64,000 nucleotides of DNA from Ariolimax columbianus (taxonomy: Eukaryota; Mollusca; Gastropoda; Stylommatophora; Arionidae). Below are positions 13,001-21,155 of this stretch, piece after piece (positions within the stretch are counted from its first letter, which is position 1; the number at the start of each line of letters is the position of its first letter). A program made the translations under genes and the position numbers. The notes under the pieces are model-generated. The model had not been told where the DNA came from. It did not search any database and saw only the letters and a list, made by a program, of their open reading frames with translations. The stretch lies in NCBI GenBank assembly GCA_036924085.1, contig JAVGWX010000012.1, forward strand, positions 34,302,119-34,366,118, in the 5' to 3' direction.

Positions 13001-16000
13001 TCAGCTGTCTTGGGACCCATCTGCCCCACACTTCTCTACAACCGAGGTCATCGTGGACAATTTTGTGCAAAGCACCGTGTCACATGTTAAAATCTACCGC
13101 TATTTCAATAATGTTGACTCGTCTGTTTCAATGTGTCAGTTGCCAAGCTTGCTGGTCTCCCCGTTTCATCAATGAAGTTTATTCTTCCGTTTTGAAATCT
13201 TTCTACCCATTCATACATTCTTCCCTGACTCAAACAACTGTCTCCATACTAAACCTTCCTTCTTCTGTATATTTCAGAAAGTTTCAAACCCTCTAACCAC
13301 AAAAAACTAAATATGTCTCGTTGTTTTTCCACAATGCATGTCGACATTGAGGTGGTCATATTGAATGCTATATTGTGCATGCTGCTCAATCGTCATGACC
13401 TCTATATGGGATATATGATTGAAAACGTTACCGTTGGGGAACTGTTTGGCTCAAGTGACCATCAAATCATCCGTTGGGATCTTATTGCAGGGAAAGAAGT
13501 AAACATAAACACGCGAACATACGACTACTCTAAGACAGATGTTAAGAGGATGAAAGAGGCAGCGAACCACATAATCTGGAAAGATATTATTGTAGGAACA
13601 GATGTTGAACAGGAGTGGGAAAGTTTTAAAACAGTTCTAGAAACGCTAAAAGAGGAATGTGTTCCATGTAGGGAGGTAAACCCCAAGCGTAAAAAGTGGA
13701 TAACTAGATTTGTAGTGAAATGTAGAAGAGCAAAAAATAAAGCATGGCAAAAATATATAGAGGCAGGTAAATCAAAAGAAACATATGTAAAATATTTGGA
13801 CAAGCAGAACATATCTCAGAAAGCGAATAAAACAGCAAAAATAGACTTTGAAAAAAAACTTGCTCAGAGGATCAAGACTGACAGTAAAAGCTTCTTTTCT
13901 TATGTTAGAAATAAACAAAGAACGAAAGACAAAGTAGGCCCTCTCATAGACAGTACAGGGAAAATAATAAGTGAGAATAGGGAGGCTGCTAATCTGCTTA
14001 ATCAGTACTTTGGCACAGTCTTCACAAAGGAGGACTGCTCCGAGATCCCAGAGCCTATAGATATTTTTCAAAGAGACATGGATACAGCGGGATTAAGATC
14101 AATCTGTATTACAGAGGAAATGGTTTTTAAAAAATTGGAGGGGTTGAAAGTGAATAAATGTCCAGGTCAAGATGGTATTCACCCAAAATTGCTGTATGAA
14201 ATTAGAAACCAACTAGCAAAACCATTGGCTATATTATGTTCTCAATCACTTACAAAAGGGATTGTTCCACGGGATTGGAAAGATGCAGGAGTGATCCCCT
14301 TATTCAAAAAAGGCAAAAAATCAGATCCGGCAAATTATAGACCGGTGAGTTTAACGAGCATAGTCTGTAAATTGTTAGAGTCAATAATCAAAGAAAACAT
14401 TGTAATGCATTTAGAAAAATTTAATCTAATTAGAAATAGTCAGCATGGGTTTACTAGAGGGAGATCATGCTTAACAAATCTATTAGAATTCATGGAGGAG
14501 GTTACTAAAATCATAGATAAAGGGGAGCCAGTGGATGTTATTTATCTAGACTTTGCAAAGGCCTTTGATAGAGTACGTCATCAAAGATTATTTCGAAAGT
14601 TAAAATCACATGGAATAGGTGGCGAAGTTGCCAAATCGATTGAAAATTGGTTAACAGGAAGAAGGCAGAGGGTGGGCATAAATAAGGAGTACTCTGAGTG
14701 GAGTGAAGTGAAAAGTGGTGTGCCACAGGGCTCGGTTTTGGGACCAATTTTGTTCTTGATATATATAAATGATTTGGACATTGATATGAGATCCATGATT
14801 GCAAAATTTGCTGATGACACAAAACTATGCAGTAGTGTCTCATCTAAAGCGGAAGTGGATATATTGATGTCGGATTTAGATAAAATTCGAGAATGGTCTG
14901 TAAGCTGGCAAATGGAGTTTAATGTAGATAAATGTACAGTCATCCACATGGGTAGATCCAATATGGAACATAAATACAGAATGGGAGAAAACAATATTAG
15001 AAAGATAGATAAGGAAAGGGACCTAGGGGTTATAATAGATCATTCAGGAAAGGTGAGTGAGCAAGTTAAGGTAGCAGTGAAAAAGGCAAATGCAATGTTA
15101 GGTATGATAAAAAGAAATATTAAACATAGGAGCAAGGAAGTGATCGTCAAACTGTATAAAGCTTTAGTTAGACCTAGATTGGAGTACTGTGTACAGGTGT
15201 GGAGTCCTTATCATAGAGGGGACATAAACATGCTAGAAAGAATACAAAAAAGAGCGACAAAGATGATAGTTGGATTCCAGAATTACAGTTATGAGGAACG
15301 ACTCAGAAAAACAGGCCTACAGTGTCTCGAAGAGAGAAGAATTCATGGTGACTTAATACAGGTTTATAAGATGATCAGAGGAATCGATAAATTAGACTAT
15401 AACAAGTTTTTTAAAATACAGCCACCTACAATAACACGAGGGCATAGCTACAAGCTGATTAAAGAGAGGTCCAGGTTAGATATAGGAAATATTTTTTTAG
15501 TCAGAGAGTGGTGTCTGCTTGGAATGCATTGCCAGGGGAGGTGGTGGAGGCAGGGACAGTTAATGTGTTTAAGAATAAACTGGATGCGCATAGATTTTAG
15601 AGCAAGGTGATGTAAATGTAACTGGTTGTATACAGACCCTGCAGGGTCTTCTAAACCAGTATAAAGACGTTAAGTTAAGTTAAGATATTGGTATAGTTTG
15701 TGTCCTAAAATAAGATTTTCTGTTTTATCTACTCTGCCATACATTTTGTAATAAAATTCCTATTACTTAACGACTGTCCCTCACATGTAGCTGTTGTAAT
15801 TTATAAACTTTTTTATTTGTTAAGGTTTATGGAAATTGTATCTTAATCTTGATGACCCGTTCCTTGGTGTAGCTGTTGTAATTTATAAGCTTTTTTATTT
15901 GTTAAGGTTTATGGAAATTGTATCTTAATCTTGATGATCCGTTCCGCGGTGTAGCTGTTGTAATTTATAAGCTTTTTTATTTGTTAAGGTTTATGGAAAT

Positions 16001-19000
16001 GGTATCTTAATCTTGATGACCCGTTCCTTGGTGTAGCTGTTGTAATTTATAAGTTTTTTTATTTGTTAAGGTTTATGGAAATTGTATCTTAATCTTGATG
16101 ATCCGTTCCGCGGTGTAGCTGTTGTAATTTATAAGCTTTTTTATTTGTTAACGTTTATGGAAATTGTATCTTAATCTTGATGACCCGTTCCTTGGTGTAG
16201 CTGATGTAATTTATAAGCTTTTTTATTTGTTAAGGTTTATGGAAATGGTATCTTAATCTTGATGACCCGTTCCTTGGTGTAGCTGTGGAACGTAACTCTG
16301 TTCCAGATTACCCTGTCTTGGGTCATGGAAGTCCTGTGGATAGCAAGCACTCCTCCAAAGGCATCTTGGAATCTGACCAATGCATTGGAGATCTTCCGCG
16401 CTGTCTCTTTTTGCCTTGGGTTGTAACAGATTGGTGTTGCTGTGCTCCATCAACCATCGTTTCATCGCAACATAAGACCTGCCCATCTATGATTTGTGTT
16501 GTTTGCATAGATTACTGCATCATTCACCAAGGACAATTTTATATGTCAGAATTGTGGAGATTTTGCATACGTTGGTTGTGAAGAGTGATTCCAACCAAGC
16601 GTATCTCAAGAAAGAGAAAGTTCTGGGTTACTCTCAGTTTGTCCTTCAGTGATTTTGTGAGTGTCAATTTCAGCACAATAATACATCGCAGCTATATACA
16701 TTCAACATTTCTTTAGTAGTGTTTCCTAAAATAGATTGACAAAGTCTTGTGTGGCTAGCAGAATAAAAAAGGTTGGCCTGTCTGCTGTGAACACTTGTTT
16801 TATCCAGTAACAACAATGCATATTAAAACTTTCTGTTACTTTTGTGCACAAGCCTCTTTCTTGGCATAAACATTAGTTTTCTTAGCTGCCTACAGGATTC
16901 TAAACAGTCTTATCTAACTTTTCTTCTTCTTAAGTCATTAGTCAGATAATGGCGAAGCAGCCGGTGACAACAAGCCTGATGGTGCCTTGAAGGCAGAAAC
17001 AAACACCCTCCACTTCACTCAATCTGCATCTTTCATACTGTGTCCCAGCTCTGATTCATGACTTTTGGCCTCTATGGTTCTTCATCAAGTTGTCTTAGAT
17101 TGGCCTCTCTTTCATCTTCCCTCTGGGGTCTATACTATGATGATTTTGGGGATAGTATCACATTCTCTTCTTGTGGCATGGCAGATCCAATTCCAGTGTC
17201 AACTGATTATGATGGTGTGCATGTCCCTCTCAACTGTACTGTGTTTGGGTAGCAGCTTGCCACTTTGGTAGTAAAACCTAAGTTGTAAAATGTGAGTGAG
17301 AGTTGTAAAAGATAGGGGGAGGGAGGGAACACCATCCCTTTGTTGTGCTTAGGGTAGCAAGTGCAATTAATCCAGCCATGGTAGACGACATCAGTAAGCC
17401 CCACAATTCAACAGTGTCCATACCCTTCAACATTTACTGACAAAGACTCAGCACTTGTGGGTCTGCCAGGAGTGCAGTGATGGTGATTCTGTCTAACCTA
17501 ATATAACATGTTCCAACAGGAGTTCTAGACTACTACTACAGCTGACCTGTTTTCAGAAAATTAATCCCAAATTATTTATGTATTTATGAAGTGGTGGTTT
17601 TTATTGTATACTGCTCTACATGATGATATTTGAAGCCCTATACCTTAGTTGCCTCATACACGATAAAAAATGCAACACAATGAATGAGTTGACAGCATCC
17701 AGCAACTCATTACTGGCTGCTTGCGTCAGTGCCAGTGAGCCAGAGCTGACCAAGCTATATTCCACCTCTAAATGCAGTCCTGGAAACAGGCTGCACTAGT
17801 GTAGTCTAACTAAGTGAATATGGATTACAGTGAAGAGGCAAACCCAGTACCCAAAAAAGCCAGTTGAAACCAGATGTGTTGGGTCAAAAGGCACAGATAT
17901 CGCAGCCTTGCTGTAAACTATGACACAACGTCCCAACATTCTTTTCAGAACAAATGCAGAAGAAGAAAGAAATGAGATATTATGACAAGTAGTTTAAAGC
18001 TGTGATTATCTTCCTGTTGATTATGTGGCCTTGGTGCCAACAGAAAAGACAACATAAGCAAGGCATACGATGCAAATAACAACACAAATAGAAAATAGGA
18101 GTGGTCAAAACTGTCTTCATTTAGTTTAGTTTAGTCGAAGAATCAACATCATTGCACGCAGTTTAACTCATAAGTGCTCTGGTCTTCTCCATATTTTTAG
18201 AGAATCTCAGCACAATGCATGAACTCTGTAGCACCGGTAAGGATCCCGTAATAGATTGGGTAGATTTTCAACATAATTTTTGAATTTTTCCCGGCAGCAG
18301 CTGTTAAGCCTACTCTTTTCGATTTCCAACTGCTGAGGGTTTTTAACGTGTGTGGCACTGCGCACCGACGTCTGATCTCCACTACCCAAAGATCCGGGAA
18401 AATACCGGAAAGACCATGTGGAAAAATCCCAGTCTCCACCGTGATTTGAACCCGCTGCCTCCAGCACACAAGGTCGATGTCTTACCACAAGACCACTCAG
18501 TTCCCTTTAACCTTTAAAGCTGTCTTCAACATGAAACAATTAGTGATATTAAATAAGTGGTATGTAGCCTATACTAGTGAGTCATCCCAGGACCCCTTAC
18601 TGTGGAGTAAGAAATGGGCCACTGCACCTCCACGAAAGTTATAAAAAATGATTAAAGAGAGTTATGCATGAAACTCAAATGAATTGCTACAGAAACCACT
18701 GCTGTAAAATGCTTTTACTAAATCTTTCAACAGTGTTGTGGCCAAATACTCCAGCTGGAGTGAAACAGAGACAAGTAGAAGAGGACAGAATGTTTGTACT
18801 ATGGTGCAGTAACATGGACAATAAACAAATGGAAGAGAGAATTTATATATATTTATAAAAGGAGGCACATTCTCAAAGAAACAAAAGAAAAAATACGGAT
18901 GTCTTGAAAATTAAGGGTAATAACAGAATTAATGTACAAAATCAGAGTCAGATGGCTAAAGGATTTTTGGTCACATGAAAAGTCATAATCTTTGCTGAGA

Positions 19001-20822
19001 ACCACTTTGGAAGGAAAAGTAAAGTGCACAAATGCAAGAGAAAACCAACAGGGATAAGTGGAAGGATAACATTAAGAGAAGGACAAACAAAATTCTTTCC
19101 AATTGTAGCATGAAGGCAATAGACAGATTACTTTTAGGAATCCACAGTAGGTGACCTTCAATGTCAAGATGGCGAAAGATCTGATCTGAAACATTAAGAC
19201 AATAAAGTATACGTACCATTGTATCCATCTATAGAAGAACTCACTATGTCAGCGGCTAATGTTTTGTAGACAACTTCCTGGTCAACATTGTAAAAGATTC
19301 CATCCAGTTTAAATGACCAGTCAACAATCTGATTGTTGACAATTCCCATTTTGGGATCTCTTCGGGTGTGAATGCTGACACTCTGAAGAGATTCGGGGAG
19401 TACAAAATAACATATAGTGGTACTAAATTTAACAATTATTTTGTAGTATGATTAGAAGCAACTAATTATCTTCTTCTTCTTCTGTGTTCTTCCTTAAAAG
19501 GATGTCATGATATTGTATTGTAGTTTATAATGAGCCTGCAACATCTGCACTTTTCAGTCCGACACATCCAGTTTTTGCTCACCATTTTGGGGCACATAGA
19601 TTGTCTTCCCACTGTGATCCCTATTCACTTAGCCATACTACACTAGTGCAGTCAGTGTCTCAACGTGGAGACAGAATAGGGCGACATTCTACAAAGGACA
19701 TGGTACATGATGATGTGTGCCCTGAAAAGGGTGTTAGGTGGTGGGTTGCAGTAGTTTTTCCTCACATCTCAAGCATGCTGATGAAGGTGGACCTGGGTCC
19801 TCCAAGCTGCTATGCAATGCTTGGCTTCATCTTTTTAACGCTTAGTACTATGGAGATCACATTGATCAACATATTGTTAGCCAGATTTCCTTGAAAACAG
19901 CCTGTCTTCAAAAGAACACTAAATGGAAGAGAAGTGTGGTCTTGGTCAGTATGTTGTGTCTGACCCTTATGTAATGTCTTGGTCAGTATTTTGTGCTTGA
20001 CCAGACTAGCATCTCAGTTCTCCTCAAGAGTGCGTATGGATCTGCTGCCCTGGTCATGCTTAAGTTCACAGCAATGAAAGAGCTGCTACTGTCACTTCAG
20101 CAGCAACATGCACCATAATTAGGGACATTAAATTATACTAGAAATCAATCAACGACCGCCTGTTAGATATAATACCACAATCAATGACAATCAACACACC
20201 ACAGGTTGCAGGTTTGATATACAATATCATATTGAATATGGGACCAACAGAGAAGTGGGGTAAAAAGTAAGAGTGTTTCTGTTCTGAAGCGTTGACCACT
20301 GCACACTGGGCATACCCAGAGGTGCTCATTTTCCCTCATAAAATGGTGAAAAGTGTGGATGGTTCACTGTACGGCCTGTAGCTCCTTGATTGAACACACC
20401 CCACCTACTGCATCCTCTCAGGCGCCCTACTTCTCTTATTTGATGTCGCAGTTCTGTAACCTGTGTATTGTTGATTGGCAGAGTAGAATAGGAGCGACTA
20501 CTAATTAAGTAAGTAATTATAAGTCGTCTTTTAATAGCACGTATTCATCAGTATTATTACTTTATTATTACATTATTAATAACAAAATAAAGTGTTGTAT
20601 TATAAAACACTAAAAATAGAATAAATCTATTTATTTCTATTATTATTATTATAATAACTTAATTAAACTTCTAAACTATAAATTAAAATATCTATAGCTC
20701 AAAATTGTGAAAAGATCACTTGCCTTTCTGTCTCCTAGGATCTCAATGTTTTCATTGGCAAAGTTAGCTGTAGGTCTAAAACGACCCCATACACAAACTT
20801 TCCTATTTCTGCTGGCCATTTT
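983..20822 (-). CDS. KIF9: Kinesin-9 family motor protein (KIF9-like), 5' part of gene, six coding exons
   Basis: Joining minus-strand segments 20819-20724, 19382-19217, 11673-11520, 8600-8399, 6284-6201 and 1075-983 gives 795 nt, or 265 codons without a stop. The product starts MASRNRKVCVWGRFRPTANF and runs through a kinesin motor domain: P-loop GQTGAGKT (residues 94-101), switch I NKQSSRSH (219-226) and switch II DLAGSE (254-259). The order and spacing of WSFKLDG, SYMEIYNE and GLSCHL follow the kinesin-9 motor as I know it (KIF9 rather than KIF6). Family members are microtubule plus-end motors of motile cilia, acting at the axonemal central pair. Stalk and tail exons would lie left of base 1. 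The start is chosen because a splice acceptor sits 3 nt before this ATG and its context is AAAATGG. All introns show AG acceptors and GT donors except the first coding intron (GC). The protein is partial because the window ends. Confidence 0.9.
1180..2262. mobile_element. Inverted-repeat DNA transposon relic (mariner-like) with nested SINE
   Basis: About 180 bp at 1180-1360 recurs inverted at 2070-2262; the shared line is TTGACCTCTGAACCTAAT. Between them, plus-strand fragments read HEGIDSDERSGRPATS (about 1715-1760) and KGIVHHEYAPSDQATN (about 1800-1850), then NATAHASN. These recall mariner-type transposase segments, with stops and frameshifts. A SINE A copy lies inside. Neither clean TIR ends nor a TA duplication could be fixed. 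Confidence 0.55.
1416..1663 (-). repeat. SINE family A, complete, with target-site duplication
   Basis: The minus-strand head has a box-A-like TGCCTAGTGGTGAAG and a box-B-like GGGTTCGATCTCC (about 1605-1655). The core TGAAGTTGGATGCACTGGGC and a poly-T (plus strand) tail follow. AGGATTATAT flanks it at 1406-1415 and 1664-1673. It resembles a LINE-mobilised, tRNA-derived SINE. Confidence 0.88.
2262..2600. other. Intron stretch without recognised elements
   Basis: This is KIF9-like intron sequence. It includes a small triplication of GTTGAGTACCAAGCATT at about 2294-2340. I see no gene or mobile element in the rest. Confidence 0.5.
2600..3085. repeat. Degenerate ATCC-type simple repeat
   Basis: Imperfect CATCCATCCATT units mixed with CAAAAT spacers run through the interval. 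It looks like a decayed (ATCC)n microsatellite in the intron. Open frames here reflect low complexity. Confidence 0.7.
3385..3825 (+). repeat. 63-bp tandem array, 7 units
   Basis: Seven near-identical units begin AGGAATGTGTTCGTACATTG and end GCTAGATCATATA. Because 63 is divisible by 3, several frames stay open by chance over the whole array, including one of about 240 codons. I do not regard these as genes. Confidence 0.92.
3840..4205 (+). repeat. Dispersed repeat family D, copy 1
   Basis: It begins with a short GTTGTTGTT run, then GTGCTCCCTGAAAAGGACGT, and ends with two CAGTATATTTTGCCTGACC blocks and GACGTTAGTCTTCCTCCC. At least five other long copies and two fragments lie in the window. 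The (TTG)n/(CAA)n end suggests a SINE-like element with a simple-repeat tail on the reverse strand. Confidence 0.8.
4680..4870 (-). repeat. SINE B-related relic
   Basis: GTCCGGGCAGTAG..., GGACTGGGCACACAATCTCA and CCTTGAGACCAGGGGTCGCT parallel a copy at about 10420-10600 and, inverted, 12440-12630. The CCGGGCAG line and the AACTGCCAAG block (in the sister copy) tie it to SINE B. Confidence 0.5.
4880..5340. other. Intron stretch, nothing recognised
   Basis: KIF9-like intron 5. There is a weak local repeat, GTGACTTGTTTGG / GTGACATGTTTGG, at about 5030-5100. I see nothing else. Confidence 0.5.
5345..5590 (+). repeat. tRNA-derived SINE family E
   Basis: The plus-strand head is CATGGCCTAGGAGTGAAGTG (box A-like) and, 40 bp on, GGTTTGAATCACTC (box B-like). 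The body GTAATGGCAACCTGCGCACT recurs without the head at about 34185-34275. It ends near GCAAAGGACATGG. Confidence 0.65.
5590..6180. other. Intron stretch, nothing recognised
   Basis: KIF9-like intron 5 close to exon 5. Low-complexity AT-rich text, with no coding or repeat signature I can name. Confidence 0.4.
6201..6284 (-). CDS. KIF9: KIF9-like coding exon 5 (switch I)
   Basis: The exon is 84 nt, phase 0 at both ends, between a TTTACAG acceptor and a CTTGAA|GTAAGT donor. It encodes GETNRSIAAHQLNKQSSRSH and then CILTVYLE. SSRSH is the invariant switch I motif of kinesins. Confidence 0.92.
6480..6600. repeat. Direct duplication of ~55 bp
   Basis: TATCACGACAACAAAGTCGT and the following AT-rich stretch occur twice in tandem (about 6488-6545 and 6546-6600). 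Each copy carries the short palindrome ACGACNACAAAGTCGT. Confidence 0.85.
6601..6945 (+). repeat. Dispersed repeat family D, copy 2
   Basis: It starts with (TTG)n, then AATGCTCACAATGAGTAGG and CCTGAAAAGGATGTTAAGTG, and ends ACATTAGTCTTCCTCCCC. It shows the same order of blocks as the copy at 3840, including two CAGTATATTTT units. Confidence 0.85.
7330..7740 (+). pseudogene. Mariner-like transposase relic, internally deleted
   Basis: Plus-strand fragments in shifting frames read YEWRKRFKDDDSCLG (about 7402-7446), a GRPS-like stretch, then VQEIVEE, CHDILIEKHLE, and later LPQPSYLFP joined to LKSSLKG. In intact mariners a D,D34D core of over 150 residues lies between the helix-turn-helix part and the final LPQPPYSPDLAP region. 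Here most of it is missing, and stops are present. No function is expected. Confidence 0.65.
7826..8160 (-). repeat. Dispersed repeat family D, copy 3
   Basis: This is the reverse complement of the family D order. It starts with ACGTCTGGTCTGGCAAAACA and ends with TGCACAATAGTGTAAACTTA and an AACAACAGC run. It lies wholly in KIF9-like intron 4. Confidence 0.85.
8399..8600 (-). CDS. KIF9: KIF9-like coding exon 4 (SYMEIYNE segment)
   Basis: The acceptor is TTGAACAG and the donor TTTGAA|GTAAGT; the exon is 202 nt. It encodes VSYMEIYNEGMFDLLGTLP, then a polar loop of about 17 residues rich in N, S, H and K, then ENQDGVYVKGLSCHL and LLFE. The loop is longer than in the vertebrate protein as I remember it. 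SYxEIYNE is the conserved helix before switch I. Confidence 0.92.
8670..8830. repeat. Direct repeat pair
   Basis: CTGTGGAGTACAGGTCTTCA and the next 17 bases occur at about 8692-8728 and 8791-8827, separated by about 60 bp. Confidence 0.85.
8850..9390. other. Intron stretch, nothing recognised
   Basis: KIF9-like intron 3. No motif, repeat or coding signature that I can support. Confidence 0.4.
9390..9720. repeat. Unnamed ~330-bp dispersed repeat, copy 1
   Basis: It matches 61740-62090 nearly end to end. Shared blocks are TGACAAGNACAAGAATAGC, AGAGCATGTC, GAGCAGCATAGATGGCGCCT, TTAAGATGGATTC and CTAAGCAGGAAAT. No frame is open and no tRNA-like boxes are visible, so the element class is unknown. 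Confidence 0.75.
9745..9965 (+). pseudogene. LINE 3' relic (GKKRQRKAKE-type C terminus)
   Basis: Plus-strand text reads SLEWNLPAGKKRQRKAKEYT and then, after a break, LNKIEPDSLLEEG. This resembles the basic tail WNPxGKRKRGRPxxTWRRDL that ends many RTE-like LINE ORF2 proteins. Only the C-terminal end is left. Confidence 0.5.
10415..10610 (-). repeat. SINE B-related relic, second copy
   Basis: AACTGCCAAGAACTCTTTTA and CCCCAATCTCACCTCCATTG match the relic near 4690-4870 and the inverted one at 12440-12630. GGGATTCGAATACC near 10578 may be a decayed box B. Confidence 0.5.
10695..11400 (-). pseudogene. LINE ORF2 C-terminal relic (same family as 23.7-24.95 kb)
   Basis: Throughout its length it parallels 23678-24500, including CCGTACAGGAGNATGGG, CTTCGTCCAGGANATGTGCA and TACCAGGGCCTGAGAA. 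The minus strand reads PILLYGSETWALLQWD, the typical post-RT motif of a non-LTR element, and upstream fragments of the RT thumb. Stops and indels are many. It sits in KIF9-like intron 3, antisense to nothing but the intron. Confidence 0.75.
11520..11673 (-). CDS. KIF9: KIF9-like coding exon 3 with the ATP-binding P-loop
   Basis: The acceptor is TTTACAG and the donor GTGAG|GTAATG; the exon is 154 nt. Its phase-1 start completes the glycine of DGYN-G. It then encodes TLMCYGQTGAGKTFTMTG, the kinesin nucleotide-binding loop, and RHRGVIPRAISQLF. The codon for the last arginine is split with exon 4. Confidence 0.92.
11700..12040. other. AT-rich intron, nothing recognised
   Basis: KIF9-like intron 2, AT-rich, with a poly-A run near 11893-11907. 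I see no element. Confidence 0.4.
12040..12125. repeat. (GGTT)n-like microsatellite
   Basis: Imperfect GGTTGGTTAGTTTGGTT units, fading into TTAGTTAATT. Confidence 0.85.
12440..12630 (+). repeat. SINE B-related relic, inverted copy
   Basis: The reverse complement contains AACTGCCAATGGTTCTTTTA and TGTGCACAGTTTCTATACTG, matching the relic at 10415-10610. The left half holds GCATCCCCTATTCACAAGGG. Confidence 0.5.
12790..13290 (-). pseudogene. Mariner-like transposase relic, internally deleted
   Basis: Minus-strand frames give, in order, FQNGRINFIDETGRPASLAT (about 13200-13140), then in other frames HGALHKIVHDDLGCREVWGR and WVPRQLT, then directly VKGHTKS and HKLVERWTK near 12920. Mariner transposases carry about 200 residues, including the DDD catalytic core, between VPRQLT and the C-terminal LVERW motif. 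That segment is absent. The relic abuts the LINE that starts near 13.4 kb. Confidence 0.7.
13313..15610 (+). pseudogene. LINE ORF2 (endonuclease end plus reverse transcriptase), truncated and frameshifted
   Basis: A 765-codon frame. Only the last motif of the EEP endonuclease is left (SDHQII, about residues 46-51). Then come a basic linker and a full reverse transcriptase: VNKCPGQDGIHPKLL, DWKDAGVIPLFKKG, YRPVSLTS, QHGFTRGRSCLTN, YLDFAKAFDRV, SGVPQGSVLGPILFLIYIND and catalytic FADD (residues 499-502, bases 14807-14818). The thumb ends LGVIIDHSGKVSEQ, PRLEYCVQVWSPY and CLEERRIHGDLIQVYKM. The last 35 codons leave the family frame after the seven-T run near 15491-15498. The +1-shifted frame carries the usual SQRVV-AWNALP ending. 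The N-terminal residues 1-35 are probably not LINE. The RT reads intact, but with no endonuclease it cannot move itself. Confidence 0.85.
13380..15685 (+). mobile_element. CR1/L2-group LINE, 5'-truncated, copy 1
   Basis: This insertion starts inside the endonuclease domain and runs to a 3' tail with the module TCTTCTAAACCAGTATAAAG and a TTAAGTTAAGTTAAGA end. The 5' edge is blurred (somewhere at 13310-13430), where it meets a mariner relic. The same tail recurs at five other places. It lies in KIF9-like intron 2 on the strand opposite to the gene. Confidence 0.85.
15786..16277 (+). repeat. 82-bp tandem array, 6 units
   Basis: Units begin at 15786, 15868, 15950, 16032, 16114 and 16196 with TGTAGCTGTTGTAATTTATA. 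Unit ends alternate between GACCCGTTCCTTGG and GATCCGTTCCGCGG for units 1-5, so the array may have grown as 164-bp dimers. It starts about 100 bp after the LINE tail. Confidence 0.93.
16285..17680. other. Intron stretch, nothing firmly recognised
   Basis: KIF9-like intron 2. Several short open frames exist on both strands, but none shows a known domain, and codon use looks random. I see no repeat with another copy in the window. Confidence 0.45.
17690..17985 (+). repeat. Dispersed repeat family C (SINE-like), diverged copy
   Basis: It carries CCCAGTACCCAAAAAAGCC, the core GTGTTGGGTCAAAAGGCACA and ACAACGTCCCAACATTCTTT. These parallel family C copies at 42365-42695, 45660-46093 and 49019-49353. 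Its first half retains GAGCCAGAGCTGACC, the VNTR part of the family. Confidence 0.65.
18200..18505 (-). repeat. tRNA-derived SINE family B, second copy
   Basis: The minus-strand head is GAGTGGTCTTGTGGTAAGAC with box-B-like GGGTTCAAATCACGG. The body CCGGCAGCAGCTGTTAAGCC and AACTGCTGAGGGTTTTTAAC parallels 370-735. Confidence 0.78.
18720..19150 (+). pseudogene. LINE ORF2 C-terminal relic
   Basis: In broken frames the plus strand reads a GHMKSHN-like motif, KCKRKPTGISG and SNCSMKAIDRLLL. GHVxRHN...GKxxGxRxxGRxxxxW is the usual end of RTE/CR1-like LINE proteins. Several stops are present. It ends about 65 bp before KIF9-like coding exon 2, on the other strand. Confidence 0.45.
19217..19382 (-). 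CDS. KIF9: KIF9-like coding exon 2 (residues 33-87)
   Basis: The exon follows a CTCTTCAG acceptor and ends AATG|GTACGT in phase 1. It is 166 nt long. It encodes SVSIHTRRDPKMG followed by IVNNQIVDWSFKLDG and ends DGYN. The VNN-Q-DWSFKLDG stretch is typical of kinesin-9 motors. Confidence 0.9.
19545..19610 (-). repeat. Isolated SINE core-domain relic
   Basis: ACATCTGCACTTTTCAGTCC and GACACATCCAG match the central domain shared by SINE families A and C, but no head or tail is recognisable. Confidence 0.4.
19700..20030 (+). repeat. Dispersed repeat family D, copy 4
   Basis: It has GTGTGCCCTGAAAAGGGTGT, TGGTGGGTTGCAGTAG and two CAGTATNTTGTG units ending near TTCTCCTCAAGAG. It lies in the first KIF9-like coding intron. 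Confidence 0.8.
20030..20720. other. AT-rich intron, nothing recognised
   Basis: First coding intron of the KIF9-like gene. TTATTA-rich text lies at 20560-20690. No element supported. Confidence 0.4.
20724..20822 (-). CDS. KIF9: KIF9-like coding exon 1 (residues 1-32)
   Basis: The exon opens after a TAGTTTCAG acceptor, with AAA then ATG at 20819-20817. It encodes the N-terminal beta strand (KVCVWGRFRPT) and ends ...GDRK in phase 0. The only donor that keeps the frame is AAAG|GCAAGT, a GC-type donor with otherwise perfect consensus. It joins to SVSIH in the next exon, matching the family's spacing here. Confidence 0.88.
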
Positions 20823-21155
20823 CTGAAACTAGATAACTCAGGTATAGTAGAGAGTTTTGTTCATGCATTCACCATTTAACTAACTAGCGGACATATTGTA
20901 TTTCCGTTGTCAAGTTGAATACGCATGTCTAGTGACCCGAAACGTGAAATCTGTTTCCTAATATCTATACCAAATTATCTCGGTCCAGACGTTAACGTTT
21001 TTTTCACGCCGATTACTAAGTTGATAATACAGTAATATAGATAAGTATAAATCATACATCCTTGCCCATATTATACATGTAATAGAAACCTACGTAACTA
21101 TCAAAAGACTTTCGGTTAGGAAAAATACAAATAGAACAATTAAATCATAACTTAC

